28,609 nt of DNA from a virus, in IMG/VR virus record IMGVR_UViG_3300025921_000062, positions 1 to 28,609 of that record. One strand, written 5' to 3'. Below are positions 15,003-21,043 of the stretch, piece by piece. How positions within the stretch are numbered: position 1 is the stretch's first letter; each line of letters opens with the position of its first letter. The position numbers were made by a program, and so were the translations under genes. Under the pieces are notes generated by a model. The model was not told the origin of the DNA. It saw only the letters and a program-made list of their open reading frames with translations, and made no database searches.

Positions 15003-15950
15003 TTACTTGACCCCGCGGATCACCCGGAATTGCGACTGACTGCAAAAGGCGCCGTCGAGGTGCTTGCACTTGACGTTGCGGCTTTGCGCCTTGTGGCTGA
15101 TCCTGCGCCCATCGGCGATTCGGGCGAAGGAGGCGTGGCCCATCTTGTCGCTGATGTGCGCCTTGGTTTCCTTCTCGATCTCTTCGGCCGCGCTCTTGGC
15201 GGCGCGGGCCTCGATCAGGCGGTCGAGCACTTCCGGCAATTCGTTGTCGCCCGAAAGGTCAATCTCGCTGCCGTCATCCTTCGGGTAGCGCTTAGCGATG
15301 ATATCGCCGTCCATCTTGTAGTTCGGCGGGTAGGGCCGCTTGTCTTTGATGCGCTGCCAAAATTCGGCTACGTCGCCTTTCAGCTTCTCATAGAGCGCGT
15401 CATGGATCGGTACCTCGATCAGCGGTACACTCAGTGCGCGATCGAGAATGAACGGTCCGACATAGGCCACCTCGGCCCCGACCAGCCGCGCCTCGATCAG
15501 GGCTTGGACCACGATCCACAGCGGCGGCTCGATCACGTCATCGACCTCGGTGTCACCAGCCCATACGGTTCTCAGGTCGTAGGGGATCACCGTCTTGATC
15601 TGCACGATGCCCTTGCGGCCTTGCTCGTCGACGATCAGCATGTCCGGCGTAGCCCCGATATTGGCCTCGGCGTCGCGATAGTAGTGATTGACCGGATAGG
15701 TGATGTCCCACTTCGGATGATCGAGCCGGATCAATTCGGCCGCGACCGGCTCCAACAATCGGCCGCGCCGCATGACAGGCGTGTCCTCGACGTCATCCGA
15801 TGACAGGCCAGCTTTGTGATTGAACAGCGCAAGCGCGGTGGTCCATGGATGCACGCCCAGCAGCGCGCCGGCAACCGAGGCGGTGACATCCTGCTTGCGC
15901 ATGGCAAGCCACTCCTCGCGATCAGAAAATGGAATAGCCTCGATCGTCAT
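15003..15950 (-). CDS. YqaJ-type viral recombinase exonuclease
   Basis: This 315-residue protein probably resects double-strand ends to give 3' single strands for RecT. The pattern fits the YqaJ/lambda exonuclease fold: W-L-A-M-R-K-Q-D-V-T-A-S near the start, then G-V-H-P-W-T-T-A, R-R-G-R-L-L-E-P (Glu67), I-G-A-T-P-D-M (Asp103) and G-I-V-Q-I-K-T-V (Lys119), followed by P-P-L-W-I-V-V-Q-A. The acidic residue expected two places before Lys119 is Gln117, an unusual but not unknown variant of PD-(D/E)xK nucleases. The C-terminal 80 residues are charged and helical, with two cysteines near the end. The start overlaps the preceding stop as ATGA. Confidence 0.87.
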   Translation of the reverse strand: MTIEAIPFSDREEWLAMRKQDVTASVAGALLGVHPWTTALALFNHKAGLSSDDVEDTPVMRRGRLLEPVAAELIRLDHPKWDITYPVNHYYRDAEANIGATPDMLIVDEQGRKGIVQIKTVIPYDLRTVWAGDTEVDDVIEPPLWIVVQALIEARLVGAEVAYVGPFILDRALSVPLIEVPIHDALYEKLKGDVAEFWQRIKDKRPYPPNYKMDGDIIAKRYPKDDGSEIDLSGDNELPEVLDRLIEARAAKSAAEEIEKETKAHISDKMGHASFARIADGRRISHKAQSRNVKCKHLDGAFCSQSQFRVIRGVK

Positions 15951-16723
15951 CGGCGGGTCCTCATGTCAAAATCCTCAAAAATGGTGGCGCCGCGGATCGA
16001 GTGCCGGCCGGACTTGATGTAGGCCTTCAGCGCCTTTTCGATATCAGCGCCGGCAAGGAATGGGCGCAGCGCCTCAAGGTCGATGGTGTTGAAATCGACT
16101 TCCTTGAACGTCCAGACGGTTTGCAGCCCGGCCGATCCGCCCGACGTCTTGGTGTGCGCCATGCGGGCCGCCGGCGCCACGGCCGCAGCCTCGGCGACCT
16201 TGGCATCGACCGCGGCCGCGCCGGCGAAGGCGTCGGCCTTGATCGATTCGACGGCATGGCTCGCGCTGGACTCTTTGGCCAGCTTTGCCCGCGCCTCTTC
16301 CGCGGCTTTCTCCGCCTCGCGCGCTTTGGCGCGGGCGGCTTCTGCCTCCGCCTCGCGCCGCGCTCGCTCCGCCGATTGCTTTTTCTTCAGGTAGACAAGT
16401 CCGATCGCATCGATCTCTTGCATGCGCGCGATGGCGCGTGCCTGCAATCCGGCCTTGAAGAAAGCTTGAATGGTGCGGTCGGCGGCAAGGATCGGCGCCT
16501 TCGCCGTCTCGCGCGCGGCATCGGCTTTCTTCTCAAAGGCGCGAAGATCGTTGATCGACTTGGTGATGATCGCAAGGTCCGCGTCATCCTCGCATACGAT
16601 GCCGATCTCGACGCTGGTCAGCGCGACAAGCTCGGCCTCAAGGTTGGCATGGTCGCGCGCAAGCTCCTCGGTGGTGATGAGCGGCGGCCGGTTGTCCTTC
16701 GGCGTGATGGTGCGATCGGTCAA
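15947..16723 (-). CDS. coiled-coil phage protein next to the exonuclease
   Basis: This 258-residue protein consists of an N-terminal region with a long charged helix (F-E-K-K-A-D-A-A-R-E-T-A-K), a highly Ala/Glu/Arg-rich coiled coil at about 120-165, and a C-terminal region reading L-E-A-L-R-P-F-L-A-G-A-D-I-E-K-A-L-K-A-Y-I, then G-A-T-I-F-E-D. Such coiled proteins commonly lie beside the exonuclease/annealase pair in alphaproteobacterial phages, suggesting a recombination accessory role. I know no activity for it. Start and end both overlap neighbours by 4 nt (ATGA), placing it firmly in the operon. The low-complexity coil could cause false similarity to many unrelated proteins. Confidence 0.8.
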   Translation of the reverse strand: MTDRTITPKDNRPPLITTEELARDHANLEAELVALTSVEIGIVCEDDADLAIITKSINDLRAFEKKADAARETAKAPILAADRTIQAFFKAGLQARAIARMQEIDAIGLVYLKKKQSAERARREAEAEAARAKAREAEKAAEEARAKLAKESSASHAVESIKADAFAGAAAVDAKVAEAAAVAPAARMAHTKTSGGSAGLQTVWTFKEVDFNTIDLEALRPFLAGADIEKALKAYIKSGRHSIRGATIFEDFDMRTRR

Positions 16724-16923
16724 AACGTCATGTCCTCATGGTCGTCGGCATCTATGAACACCTCGGAAATGTGGACCACCTCCACAACCTGTGCATCATC
16801 GGGCTTGATGATCGCGTAGGTCGAAATATCGCTAAAACCCGTGCCGAGAGAATTGAAGGTCAGCACATAGCCGCGATGCCATCCATCGCGGCCGGGACGC
16901 CTGAAGCTGCATCTGATCCTCAC
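16720..16923 (-). CDS. small protein of 67 residues, unknown function
   Basis: Both ends overlap neighbouring genes by 4 nt (ATGA), good evidence for translation. The N-terminal part is Arg-rich (M-R-I-R-C-S-F-R-R-P-G-R), followed by a beta-like stretch (Y-V-L-T-F-N-S-L-G) and an acidic C-terminal end (I-D-A-D-D-H-E-D-M). It has a single cysteine and no recognisable motif. Within this recombination operon it may be an accessory or regulatory protein, but that is only context. Confidence 0.7.
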   Translation of the reverse strand: MRIRCSFRRPGRDGWHRGYVLTFNSLGTGFSDISTYAIIKPDDAQVVEVVHISEVFIDADDHEDMTF

Positions 16924-17195
16924 TCGCTGCTCCTCTCATGGTCCGGCGCCGACGTCGGCCGACTCCAAACCGGGCGCGAGCCGAAGGCTTCTTCGACCAT
17001 GTCGCCGAAAGCATCCTGCATCAGTTGCATGAACGCCTTTTTCCGCTCCGGAATTTGCGCCAGCGTAAAGCTCAGCGAGCCGAGCGCCACGGCACCCTCC
17101 ATCGTCTCGGCGCGAGCCCAATAGGCAACCCAGAAATCACCCTCGACGCGGAGGGCTAGGCGGCCGATCGGCTGCTTGTCGAAGATCGTCCTCAC
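16920..17195 (-). CDS. small phage protein of 91 residues, unknown function
   Basis: The GTG at 17195 overlaps the preceding stop (GTGA) and the stop overlaps the next start (ATGA). The translation begins beta-like (R-L-A-L-R-V-E-G-D-F-W-V-A-Y-W-A), continues with T-M-E-G-A-V-A-L-G-S-L-S and then a long helix (E-R-K-K-A-F-M-Q-L-M-Q-D-A-F-G-D-M-V-E-E-A), and ends in a Pro/Ser-rich tail. Proteins with this outline occur repeatedly in alphaproteobacterial phages and prophages in my recollection, without a known role. No catalytic or metal-binding residues stand out. Confidence 0.75.
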   Translation of the reverse strand: MRTIFDKQPIGRLALRVEGDFWVAYWARAETMEGAVALGSLSFTLAQIPERKKAFMQLMQDAFGDMVEEAFGSRPVWSRPTSAPDHERSSE

Positions 17196-17507
17196 AGCGC
17201 GACTTTCCTTCCATCCTTTGCTTCATAAACTGCCTTCGCCTCACGCATCGAGGGGAAGCACTGGCCTTTGAGCCATTCGATGAAGGCTCGGTATCCGGGG
17301 TGTCCTTTTGCTTCATGGTCCTCCACCGCTTTCCACCAATGCGCCGGGCTCGGCACCTCGAACAGCAGCCCGCCGCAGTGCGGGCAGCACGGCAGATATC
17401 ATCTGACCGGAGGTGACGCCCATTTCCGGCTTGGTCTTTCCGACCTTCTCGATGCCGTCCCACCACGCACACCGCGCGCCATAGACGATGCGTCCATCCT
17501 CGCTCAT
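17192..17507 (-). pseudogene. zinc-ribbon gene split by a 1-nt frameshift
   Basis: The ATG at 17507 overlaps the preceding stop as ATGA, and the frame reads M-S-E-D-G-R-I-V-Y-G-A-R-C-A-W-W-D up to about 17397. There the protein-like reading jumps by +1 to L-P-C-C-P-H-C-G-G-L-L-F-E-V (from 17395), continuing G-H-P-G-Y-R-A-F-I-E-W-L-K-G-Q-C-F-P-S-M to a stop at 17192 that overlaps the next GTG. Skipping one base gives a 104-residue protein with a C-C-x-x-C zinc-binding motif. Unshifted, the first frame ends at 17313 after 64 residues with a shadow-like tail. The downstream frame has a TGA just upstream and no start codon before its cysteines. This is an inactivating indel, a sequencing error or, less likely, programmed +1 slippage; no known slippery motif is present. 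Confidence 0.7.
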
Positions 17508-17791
17508 TGATCCGTCACCTCCACTTGCGGCCAACGATCGGCAGTGACGCGATAGGCGCCCGAAATCTCGCTGATCTGCCGGGCATCCATCCAATTCGCC
17601 AAGGCGACCACCTCGCTACCCTTGACATAGGCGAGGTGCCGGCCATCACGATCGCAGACCATGACGGCGTGACGGTCATGCTCGTTGTTGCGCTCGCGGA
17701 TAAGCCGCATCGGCTCGCCGGGCTTCAGGTTATTGACCGCATCGACGGTCCCGCGAAAACGCATGCCGACCATCGTGTAGAGAGATTTCAT
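17504..17791 (-). CDS. stand-alone HIRAN domain protein
   Basis: The 95 residues are nearly all one HIRAN domain: M-R-F-R-G-T-V-D-A, G-E-P-M-R-L-I-R-E-R-N-N-E-H-D, then H-A-V-M-V and H-L-A-Y-V-K-G-S-E-V-V-A-L-A. In larger proteins such as HLTF and Rad5, HIRAN binds 3' single-stranded DNA ends, so a free copy in a recombination operon may recognise stalled forks or broken ends. An in-frame ATG at 17821 would add 10 residues, but the ATG at 17791 overlaps the preceding stop as ATGA and is preferred. The stop overlaps the next start as well. DNA binding here is inferred from the family. Confidence 0.82.
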   Translation of the reverse strand: MKSLYTMVGMRFRGTVDAVNNLKPGEPMRLIRERNNEHDRHAVMVCDRDGRHLAYVKGSEVVALANWMDARQISEISGAYRVTADRWPQVEVTDQ

Positions 17792-17994
17792 CCTCCGAGT
17801 CCCCACCATTTGATCTGACACTCGTCACAGAATTGCGCAACGTGGCCATCTTCCTTCGACAGGATCAGCGGAACGTCATCCTCGCCGATGCCGGCAAAGC
17901 AGTAGGAGCAGACGGCTGAGCGGACCGAATCGGGCTTGCCCCACGCGACATGCTCCCACTTGAAACCAAGCCTCGGCCGGATGGTGAAGCTCAC
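17788..17994 (-). CDS. small zinc-ribbon protein (two CxxC pairs)
   Basis: This 68-residue protein has C-S-Y-C and, about 25 residues on, C-D-E-C-Q-I-K-W-W, so it probably binds one zinc ion. The stretch between the pairs is acidic and hydrophobic (G-E-D-D-V-P-L-I-L-S). The GTG start at 17994 overlaps the stop of the XRE gene (GTGA) and the stop overlaps the HIRAN start (ATGA). The function is unknown; a nucleic-acid-binding or adaptor role is possible given the neighbours. Confidence 0.75.
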   Translation of the reverse strand: MSFTIRPRLGFKWEHVAWGKPDSVRSAVCSYCFAGIGEDDVPLILSKEDGHVAQFCDECQIKWWGLGG

Positions 17995-18371
17995 GCGGTA
18001 GCGGCGACCTTCTGCGCCAGCTTGACGAAGTGGGAGCGGACATCCTCGGACATCACCTTGAAGGCGCGGGCGATCGCGATGCCCTCGCGCGTTGCCATGA
18101 AATCCTGAAGCTCGATGGCCTCTGGGTCGTTGTGGCGACGGCCGTCAGGCGGCGGCATCAACTCGCTCGGATCGCACTTGAGCGACTGGCCGATCAGCAT
18201 CAGGGTCGCGGTCGAGACGCGGTTGACGCCCTTTTCGTATTTCTGGATTTGCTGGAACGTGACGCCCAGCGCCGCGCCAAGCTCCTCTTGGCTCATGTCG
18301 GCGAAGAGCCGCCGGCTTCGGATTTGCTTTCCGATGTATTCGTCAGCACCATTGACGCTTCGCTTGGGCAA
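17991..18371 (-). CDS. XRE-family helix-turn-helix repressor-like protein
   Basis: The helix-turn-helix lies at residues about 27-48 of 126: M-S-Q-E-E-L-G-A-A-L-G-V-T-F-Q-Q-I-Q-K-Y-E-K-G, a textbook XRE pattern, followed by a helix with V-S-T-A-T-L-M-L-I-G and an extended C-terminal helix. No peptidase domain is present, so LexA-like self-cleavage is not expected. The start is TTG with a strong ribosome binding site (GAGGAGG, seven bases upstream). It lies within the second gene of the operon and overlaps the upstream gene by 79 nt. It is a candidate binder of the paired dyads in 18653-18793, which would make it an autoregulator; that link is inferred. Confidence 0.85.
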   Translation of the reverse strand: MPKRSVNGADEYIGKQIRSRRLFADMSQEELGAALGVTFQQIQKYEKGVNRVSTATLMLIGQSLKCDPSELMPPPDGRRHNDPEAIELQDFMATREGIAIARAFKVMSEDVRSHFVKLAQKVAATA

Positions 18372-18652
18372 GATGAACCTCCTCGTTTGAAATCGTGCTC
18401 GATGTGAGCTTGGACACAGGCGTTAAGGATGAGAAGCTGACGGGTCAGGGCCGACATCCGGCCGTGCAGATGCACAAGGCTGGCCGGCGGCGCGCGTGTC
18501 GAGCGCACGCGCTCGATCTCCTGCGTTAAGGTTCCCAAAGCGGAAACCACTTCGCCGATCTCGATTTGCAGGTAGGAGGTACGGAGGAAGAAGTTTTCGC
18601 GGACCGTGTTGGTGGCGACCACCTTCAACATCCGCTTCAACACGTCGCCCAT
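18293..18652 (-). CDS. helical protein of 119 residues, first gene of the minus-strand operon
   Basis: I chose the ATG at 18652 because GGGGAGG lies five bases upstream. An ATG at 18688 would add 12 residues but sits inside the candidate promoter/operator. The protein is helical (M-G-D-V-L-K-R-M-L-K-V-V-A, I-G-E-V-V-S-A-L-G-T-L-T-Q-E-I-E, L-T-R-Q-L-L-I-L-N-A-C). The last about 25 residues (Ser/Glu-rich) lie in the region that also encodes the XRE start. No family is recognised. As the first gene of a phage early operon it could be a regulator. Confidence 0.6.
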   Translation of the reverse strand: MGDVLKRMLKVVATNTVRENFFLRTSYLQIEIGEVVSALGTLTQEIERVRSTRAPPASLVHLHGRMSALTRQLLILNACVQAHIEHDFKRGGSSCPSEASMVLTNTSESKSEAGGSSPT

Positions 18653-18793
18653 ATCCGCCTCCCCATCAGGTTGCACAATGGGAAACATGGGATTGATCCC
18701 TAGTCAAGCGCAATGTGGTGAACGGGGAAAATTTTGCACTTCCGTGTTTGTACCGGTTGACAGCGGGATATTTCCCGTAGCTCTTATGTCGCC
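18653..18793. promoter_or_regulatory. divergent promoter/operator region
   Basis: Two outward-facing -35-like elements are visible: TTGACA at 18757-18762 (plus) and TTGACT at 18707-18702 (minus). Each is followed, two bases or one base downstream, by a 12-bp dyad: GGGATATTTCCC at 18765-18776 and, on the plus strand, GGGATTGATCCC at 18689-18700. Dyads in the spacer between -35 and -10 are a normal place for repressors to act. The -10 elements are weak by eye (TCTTAT near 18782 for the plus side). The two start codons fit transcripts starting near 18670 and 18793. Confidence 0.6.
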
Positions 18794-19039
18794 ATGGGTC
18801 GCATGGCTTCGATGGATCAGTTTTTCAGGTTGGTGGAGCGCTTCGCGGAAGCGAAGGGCATCACCGAAAGCACCGCCTCCGTTCACCTTTTCAACGACGG
18901 CAAGCGGCTGCGGTTGCTTCGCGAGGGCGGCGACCTTGGCGTCCGCAAGATGGAGGACGCGATCCAGTATTTGAGTGACCACTGGCCGGAGGGAACCGGC
19001 TGGCCGCGCGAGATCAAGCGGCCCGACAAGGCGGCGTAA
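18794..19039 (+). CDS. small regulator-like phage protein (81 residues)
   Basis: This is the first gene rightward of the divergent control region. The translation has an N-terminal helix (M-D-Q-F-F-R-L-V-E-R-F-A-E-A-K-G), then I-T-E-S-T-A-S-V-H-L-F-N-D-G-K-R-L-R and a third helix with M-E-D-A-I-Q-Y-L-S-D-H-W-P, compatible with a small DNA-binding (Cro-like) fold. Similar short proteins are common in alphaproteobacterial phages, by memory. The start is uncertain: ATG at 18794, 18803 and 18812 are in frame, none with a good ribosome binding site, and 18812 (M-D-Q-F-F) gives the most compact protein. It may counter the XRE protein. Confidence 0.65.
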   Translation: MGRMASMDQFFRLVERFAEAKGITESTASVHLFNDGKRLRLLREGGDLGVRKMEDAIQYLSDHWPEGTGWPREIKRPDKAA

Positions 19040-19048
19040 GGCGTACCG

Positions 19049-19078
19049 GCCGCCGGGGGAGACTGCGGCAAGTTTTTT
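19049..19078 (+). terminator. weak intrinsic terminator
   Basis: A short GC stem GCCGC / GCGGC (19049-19053 with 19065-19069) is followed two bases later by six T (19073-19078), 10 nt after the small regulator gene. It may only partly stop transcription toward the GcrA gene. A second inverted pair (GCCGCGCG at 19099, CGCGCGGC at 19124) lies in the GcrA leader without a T run. Confidence 0.4.
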
Positions 19079-19146
19079 CGATTTTGGAATTGGTTGGAGC
19101 CGCGCGGTCTCCGATGCCGGTCGCGCGCGGCTTGGGAAGGGGAAAC

Positions 19147-19632
19147 GTGGCAGTCGTGCAAGCACCGTCCGAGTGGACGGATGATCGCGTTGAGACTCTG
19201 AAATCGATGCGCGCCACCGGCTGTTCGGCCGGCGAGATCATGATCGCGCTCAACCGCGACACCGGCTCGGAGTTCACGCGCTCCGCCGTGCTCGGCAAGA
19301 TCGCGCGGCTTAAGCTCCCGCTCTCCGCCGATGCCGGCATCAAGCACGTCAACCGTGACCTAAAGCGGGCGCCCAAGCGGCGCACTCCGGCCGCGCCCGG
19401 GACGATTGAGAGTCCTCCGATCGCACCCGAGCCCAAGAAATTCTTCGTGCGCGAGGTGGCTGGCTTCTCAGCCGAGCGCTGCGAATACGAGACAACGTGC
19501 AAAGAGCCGCCCATCAAGGGGCGGTTCTTTTGCGCCATCCATTGCGCCATCGTCTACACGCCGGCGAAGAAGCCGAACGCCACGTCATACGATGCGCCAC
19601 GCCCGCACTATCGCCCACCCACAAGGAGATGA
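19147..19632 (+). CDS. gcrA: GcrA family cell-cycle regulator (phage copy)
   Basis: GcrA is an alphaproteobacterial transcription regulator that works with sigma-70 at promoters methylated at GANTC by CcrM. The N-terminal motif is clear: W-T-D-D-R-V-E-T-L-K, G-C-S-A-G-E-I, then F-T-R-S-A-V-L-G-K-I-A-R-L-K-L. The C-terminal end has C-E-Y-E and F-C-A-I-H-C-A-I-V-Y-T-P, matching the Cys/His end of the family. An upstream ATG at 19084 would add 21 atypical residues; I prefer the GTG at 19147, with AAGGGG just upstream, giving 161 residues. A phage copy may redirect host cell-cycle promoters or drive phage early genes. It heads a plus-strand operon with the Rmf-like gene directly after. Confidence 0.9.
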   Translation: MAVVQAPSEWTDDRVETLKSMRATGCSAGEIMIALNRDTGSEFTRSAVLGKIARLKLPLSADAGIKHVNRDLKRAPKRRTPAAPGTIESPPIAPEPKKFFVREVAGFSAERCEYETTCKEPPIKGRFFCAIHCAIVYTPAKKPNATSYDAPRPHYRPPTRR

Positions 19633-19634
19633 TC

Positions 19635-20162
19635 ATGGCGACCGACGACGGCAAAGCTACGGGACCACAACTGTCGAACGAGATGAGCGACGACCAGCGC
19701 GCCAAGCTGACGTTCCAGCTTCGCGACAAGTATCTGGTCGCGCTGGATGCGAAGAAGAGGGCGGATAACGCGCTGAAGCTGCTCGGCAAGGAAATCAAGG
19801 CCGACCTCGGCAAGGGCGGCTTGCAGGACATCAAGGACATGATCCGCCTGTCCGAGCCGGAGGGCGAGGAGGCCCTGCGCGAGGAGATGGAGCGCCGCGT
19901 GCGCGTCATGCGCTGGCTCGCCATCCCGATCGGCGCACAGGCTGATCTGTTTCCGAAGGACGATCGCCGGCCCATCACCGAGCGCGCCTTTGCGGAAGGC
20001 AAGAAAAGTGGCCTTGCCGGCGAGACGTTCCGCAATCCCTACCACCAAACCAACGATGGCCATAAGGCCTATGAGAAGGGCTGGCAGGAAGGCCAATCCG
20101 TCATCCTCGCCAAGATGGCTCCGCTCGACACGGCGGCAGCCGCCGACAGTCTGGCGAACTAA
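19635..20162 (+). CDS. Rmf-like phage protein with N-terminal helical domain
   Basis: This 175-residue protein has a helical N-terminal part (L-R-D-K-Y-L-V-A-L-D-A-K-K-R-A-D-N-A) and, at about 115-160, a pattern recalling ribosome modulation factor: A-F-A-E-G-K-K-S-G-L-A-G, then N-P-Y-H-Q, then Y-E-K-G-W-Q-E-G-Q. Rmf in enterobacteria makes ribosomes inactive dimers. Phage copies of this motif are frequent in alphaproteobacteria, but their action is not established, so a translation role is inference. The ATG at 19635 has AAGGAG six bases upstream; an ATG at 19629 is too close to it. It follows gcrA with 2 nt between the stop and the start. Confidence 0.75.
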   Translation: MATDDGKATGPQLSNEMSDDQRAKLTFQLRDKYLVALDAKKRADNALKLLGKEIKADLGKGGLQDIKDMIRLSEPEGEEALREEMERRVRVMRWLAIPIGAQADLFPKDDRRPITERAFAEGKKSGLAGETFRNPYHQTNDGHKAYEKGWQEGQSVILAKMAPLDTAAAADSLAN

Positions 20163-20165
20163 GCC

Positions 20166-20714
20166 ATGCTGGAACGCGGCGAAGTCCTCGGCATCGATCC
20201 GAACACCAACACCGGCTTTGCCTATGGCATCGCCGGCGAGGTGCCGCGGCTCTGGTCGATCGACTTCCGCCGTGATGGCGATCTGCATGACTACTACGGC
20301 AACCTCTTGGCCTATGCGGCGGCCTTCCTTCGCGACAACCCGGTCAAGCTGATCGGGATCGAGGAGCCGCTCGCGCCGTCCGGCATGGGTGGCCGCTCGA
20401 ACCACGACACCACAATGGTGACGATCGGGAGCTTCGCGATCTGGATCGGCATCGCGAAGGCCAAGAAAATTCCCTACCAGCCGGTCCGCGTCGAGACGTG
20501 GCGCAAGCACTTCATCGGCGTGGGCAGGCTTGCGCACATCAAGAGCGCCAGCGAGCGGCGCAAGGAAGGCAAGAGACTGGTCGAGCACCGATGCAAGCTG
20601 CTCGGCTGGAAGGCCCCGGACGATAACGCAGCCGACGCCGGAGGCATTTGGGACTGGGCCGGCGCGTCATTCATGAGCGTCCGGCCCGATCGGCTGCAAT
20701 TGTTTGGGGCCTGA
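20166..20714 (+). CDS. RuvC-like Holliday junction resolvase
   Basis: This 182-residue protein of the RNase H-like fold probably resolves branched DNA formed in phage replication or recombination. Acidic residues sit where expected: Asp11 in L-G-I-D-P-N-T-N-T-G-F-A-Y-G, Glu66/Glu67 in L-I-G-I-E-E-P-L, and Asp153/Asp157 in D-D-N-A-A-D-A-G-G-I-W-D-W-A near the C-terminus. A basic patch (S-A-S-E-R-R-K-E-G-K-R-L-V-E) lies between. It is shorter in the loop regions than cellular RuvC, which is usual for phage versions. It starts 3 nt after the previous stop, with no clear ribosome binding site, so coupled translation is likely. Confidence 0.82.
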   Translation: MLERGEVLGIDPNTNTGFAYGIAGEVPRLWSIDFRRDGDLHDYYGNLLAYAAAFLRDNPVKLIGIEEPLAPSGMGGRSNHDTTMVTIGSFAIWIGIAKAKKIPYQPVRVETWRKHFIGVGRLAHIKSASERRKEGKRLVEHRCKLLGWKAPDDNAADAGGIWDWAGASFMSVRPDRLQLFGA

Positions 20715-20728
20715 AATGGAGCATTGCT

Positions 20729-21034
20729 ATGACGACCGTTAATCTAGGGGAAGTTGCGGTGTCTCTCCTCGCTGCGCAGAGCCAGCTTGAAGACACATCG
20801 CGCAAGCTGCGGCGTGTTTGCATCACCGTCGGGCTATCGGGCATGGGCACCGAGCTTGCCGTCGAGGCGGCCGAGCAAGACGTCGTCAACGTCAAGGTTG
20901 CATTCGAATTGATGAAGCGTATCTCGCGCCATGAAAAGAAAATCCTCACGTACCTCGCGAAGTGCGAGCGCGAGCCGGTCAGTCTGCTCGACAGGGCCAT
21001 CATTCCCATGAGGGCCGTTGCCGCGCTACTCTAA
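20729..21034 (+). CDS. helical protein of 101 residues, unknown function
   Basis: The start at 20729 (ATG) has TGGAG about eight bases upstream, which suits it better than in-frame codons further back inside the resolvase gene. The translation is mostly helical: L-G-E-V-A-V-S-L-L-A-A-Q-S-Q-L-E-D-T, V-E-A-A-E-Q-D-V-V-N-V-K-V-A-F-E-L-M-K. It has two cysteines and no domain I recognise. It lies between the resolvase and the primase-helicase, so a replication accessory role is possible but unproven. Confidence 0.65.
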   Translation: MTTVNLGEVAVSLLAAQSQLEDTSRKLRRVCITVGLSGMGTELAVEAAEQDVVNVKVAFELMKRISRHEKKILTYLAKCEREPVSLLDRAIIPMRAVAALL

Positions 21035-21043
21035 CCTCATTGC

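Noticed and set aside
15030-15803. 257-residue plus-strand frame opposite the exonuclease gene
   Set aside because: The minus-strand exonuclease has conserved motifs and operon overlaps; the plus-strand frame has neither.
16001-16819. 272-residue plus-strand frame opposite the coiled-coil gene
   Set aside because: It is Arg/Gly/Leu-rich shadow sequence crossing two overlapping minus-strand genes.
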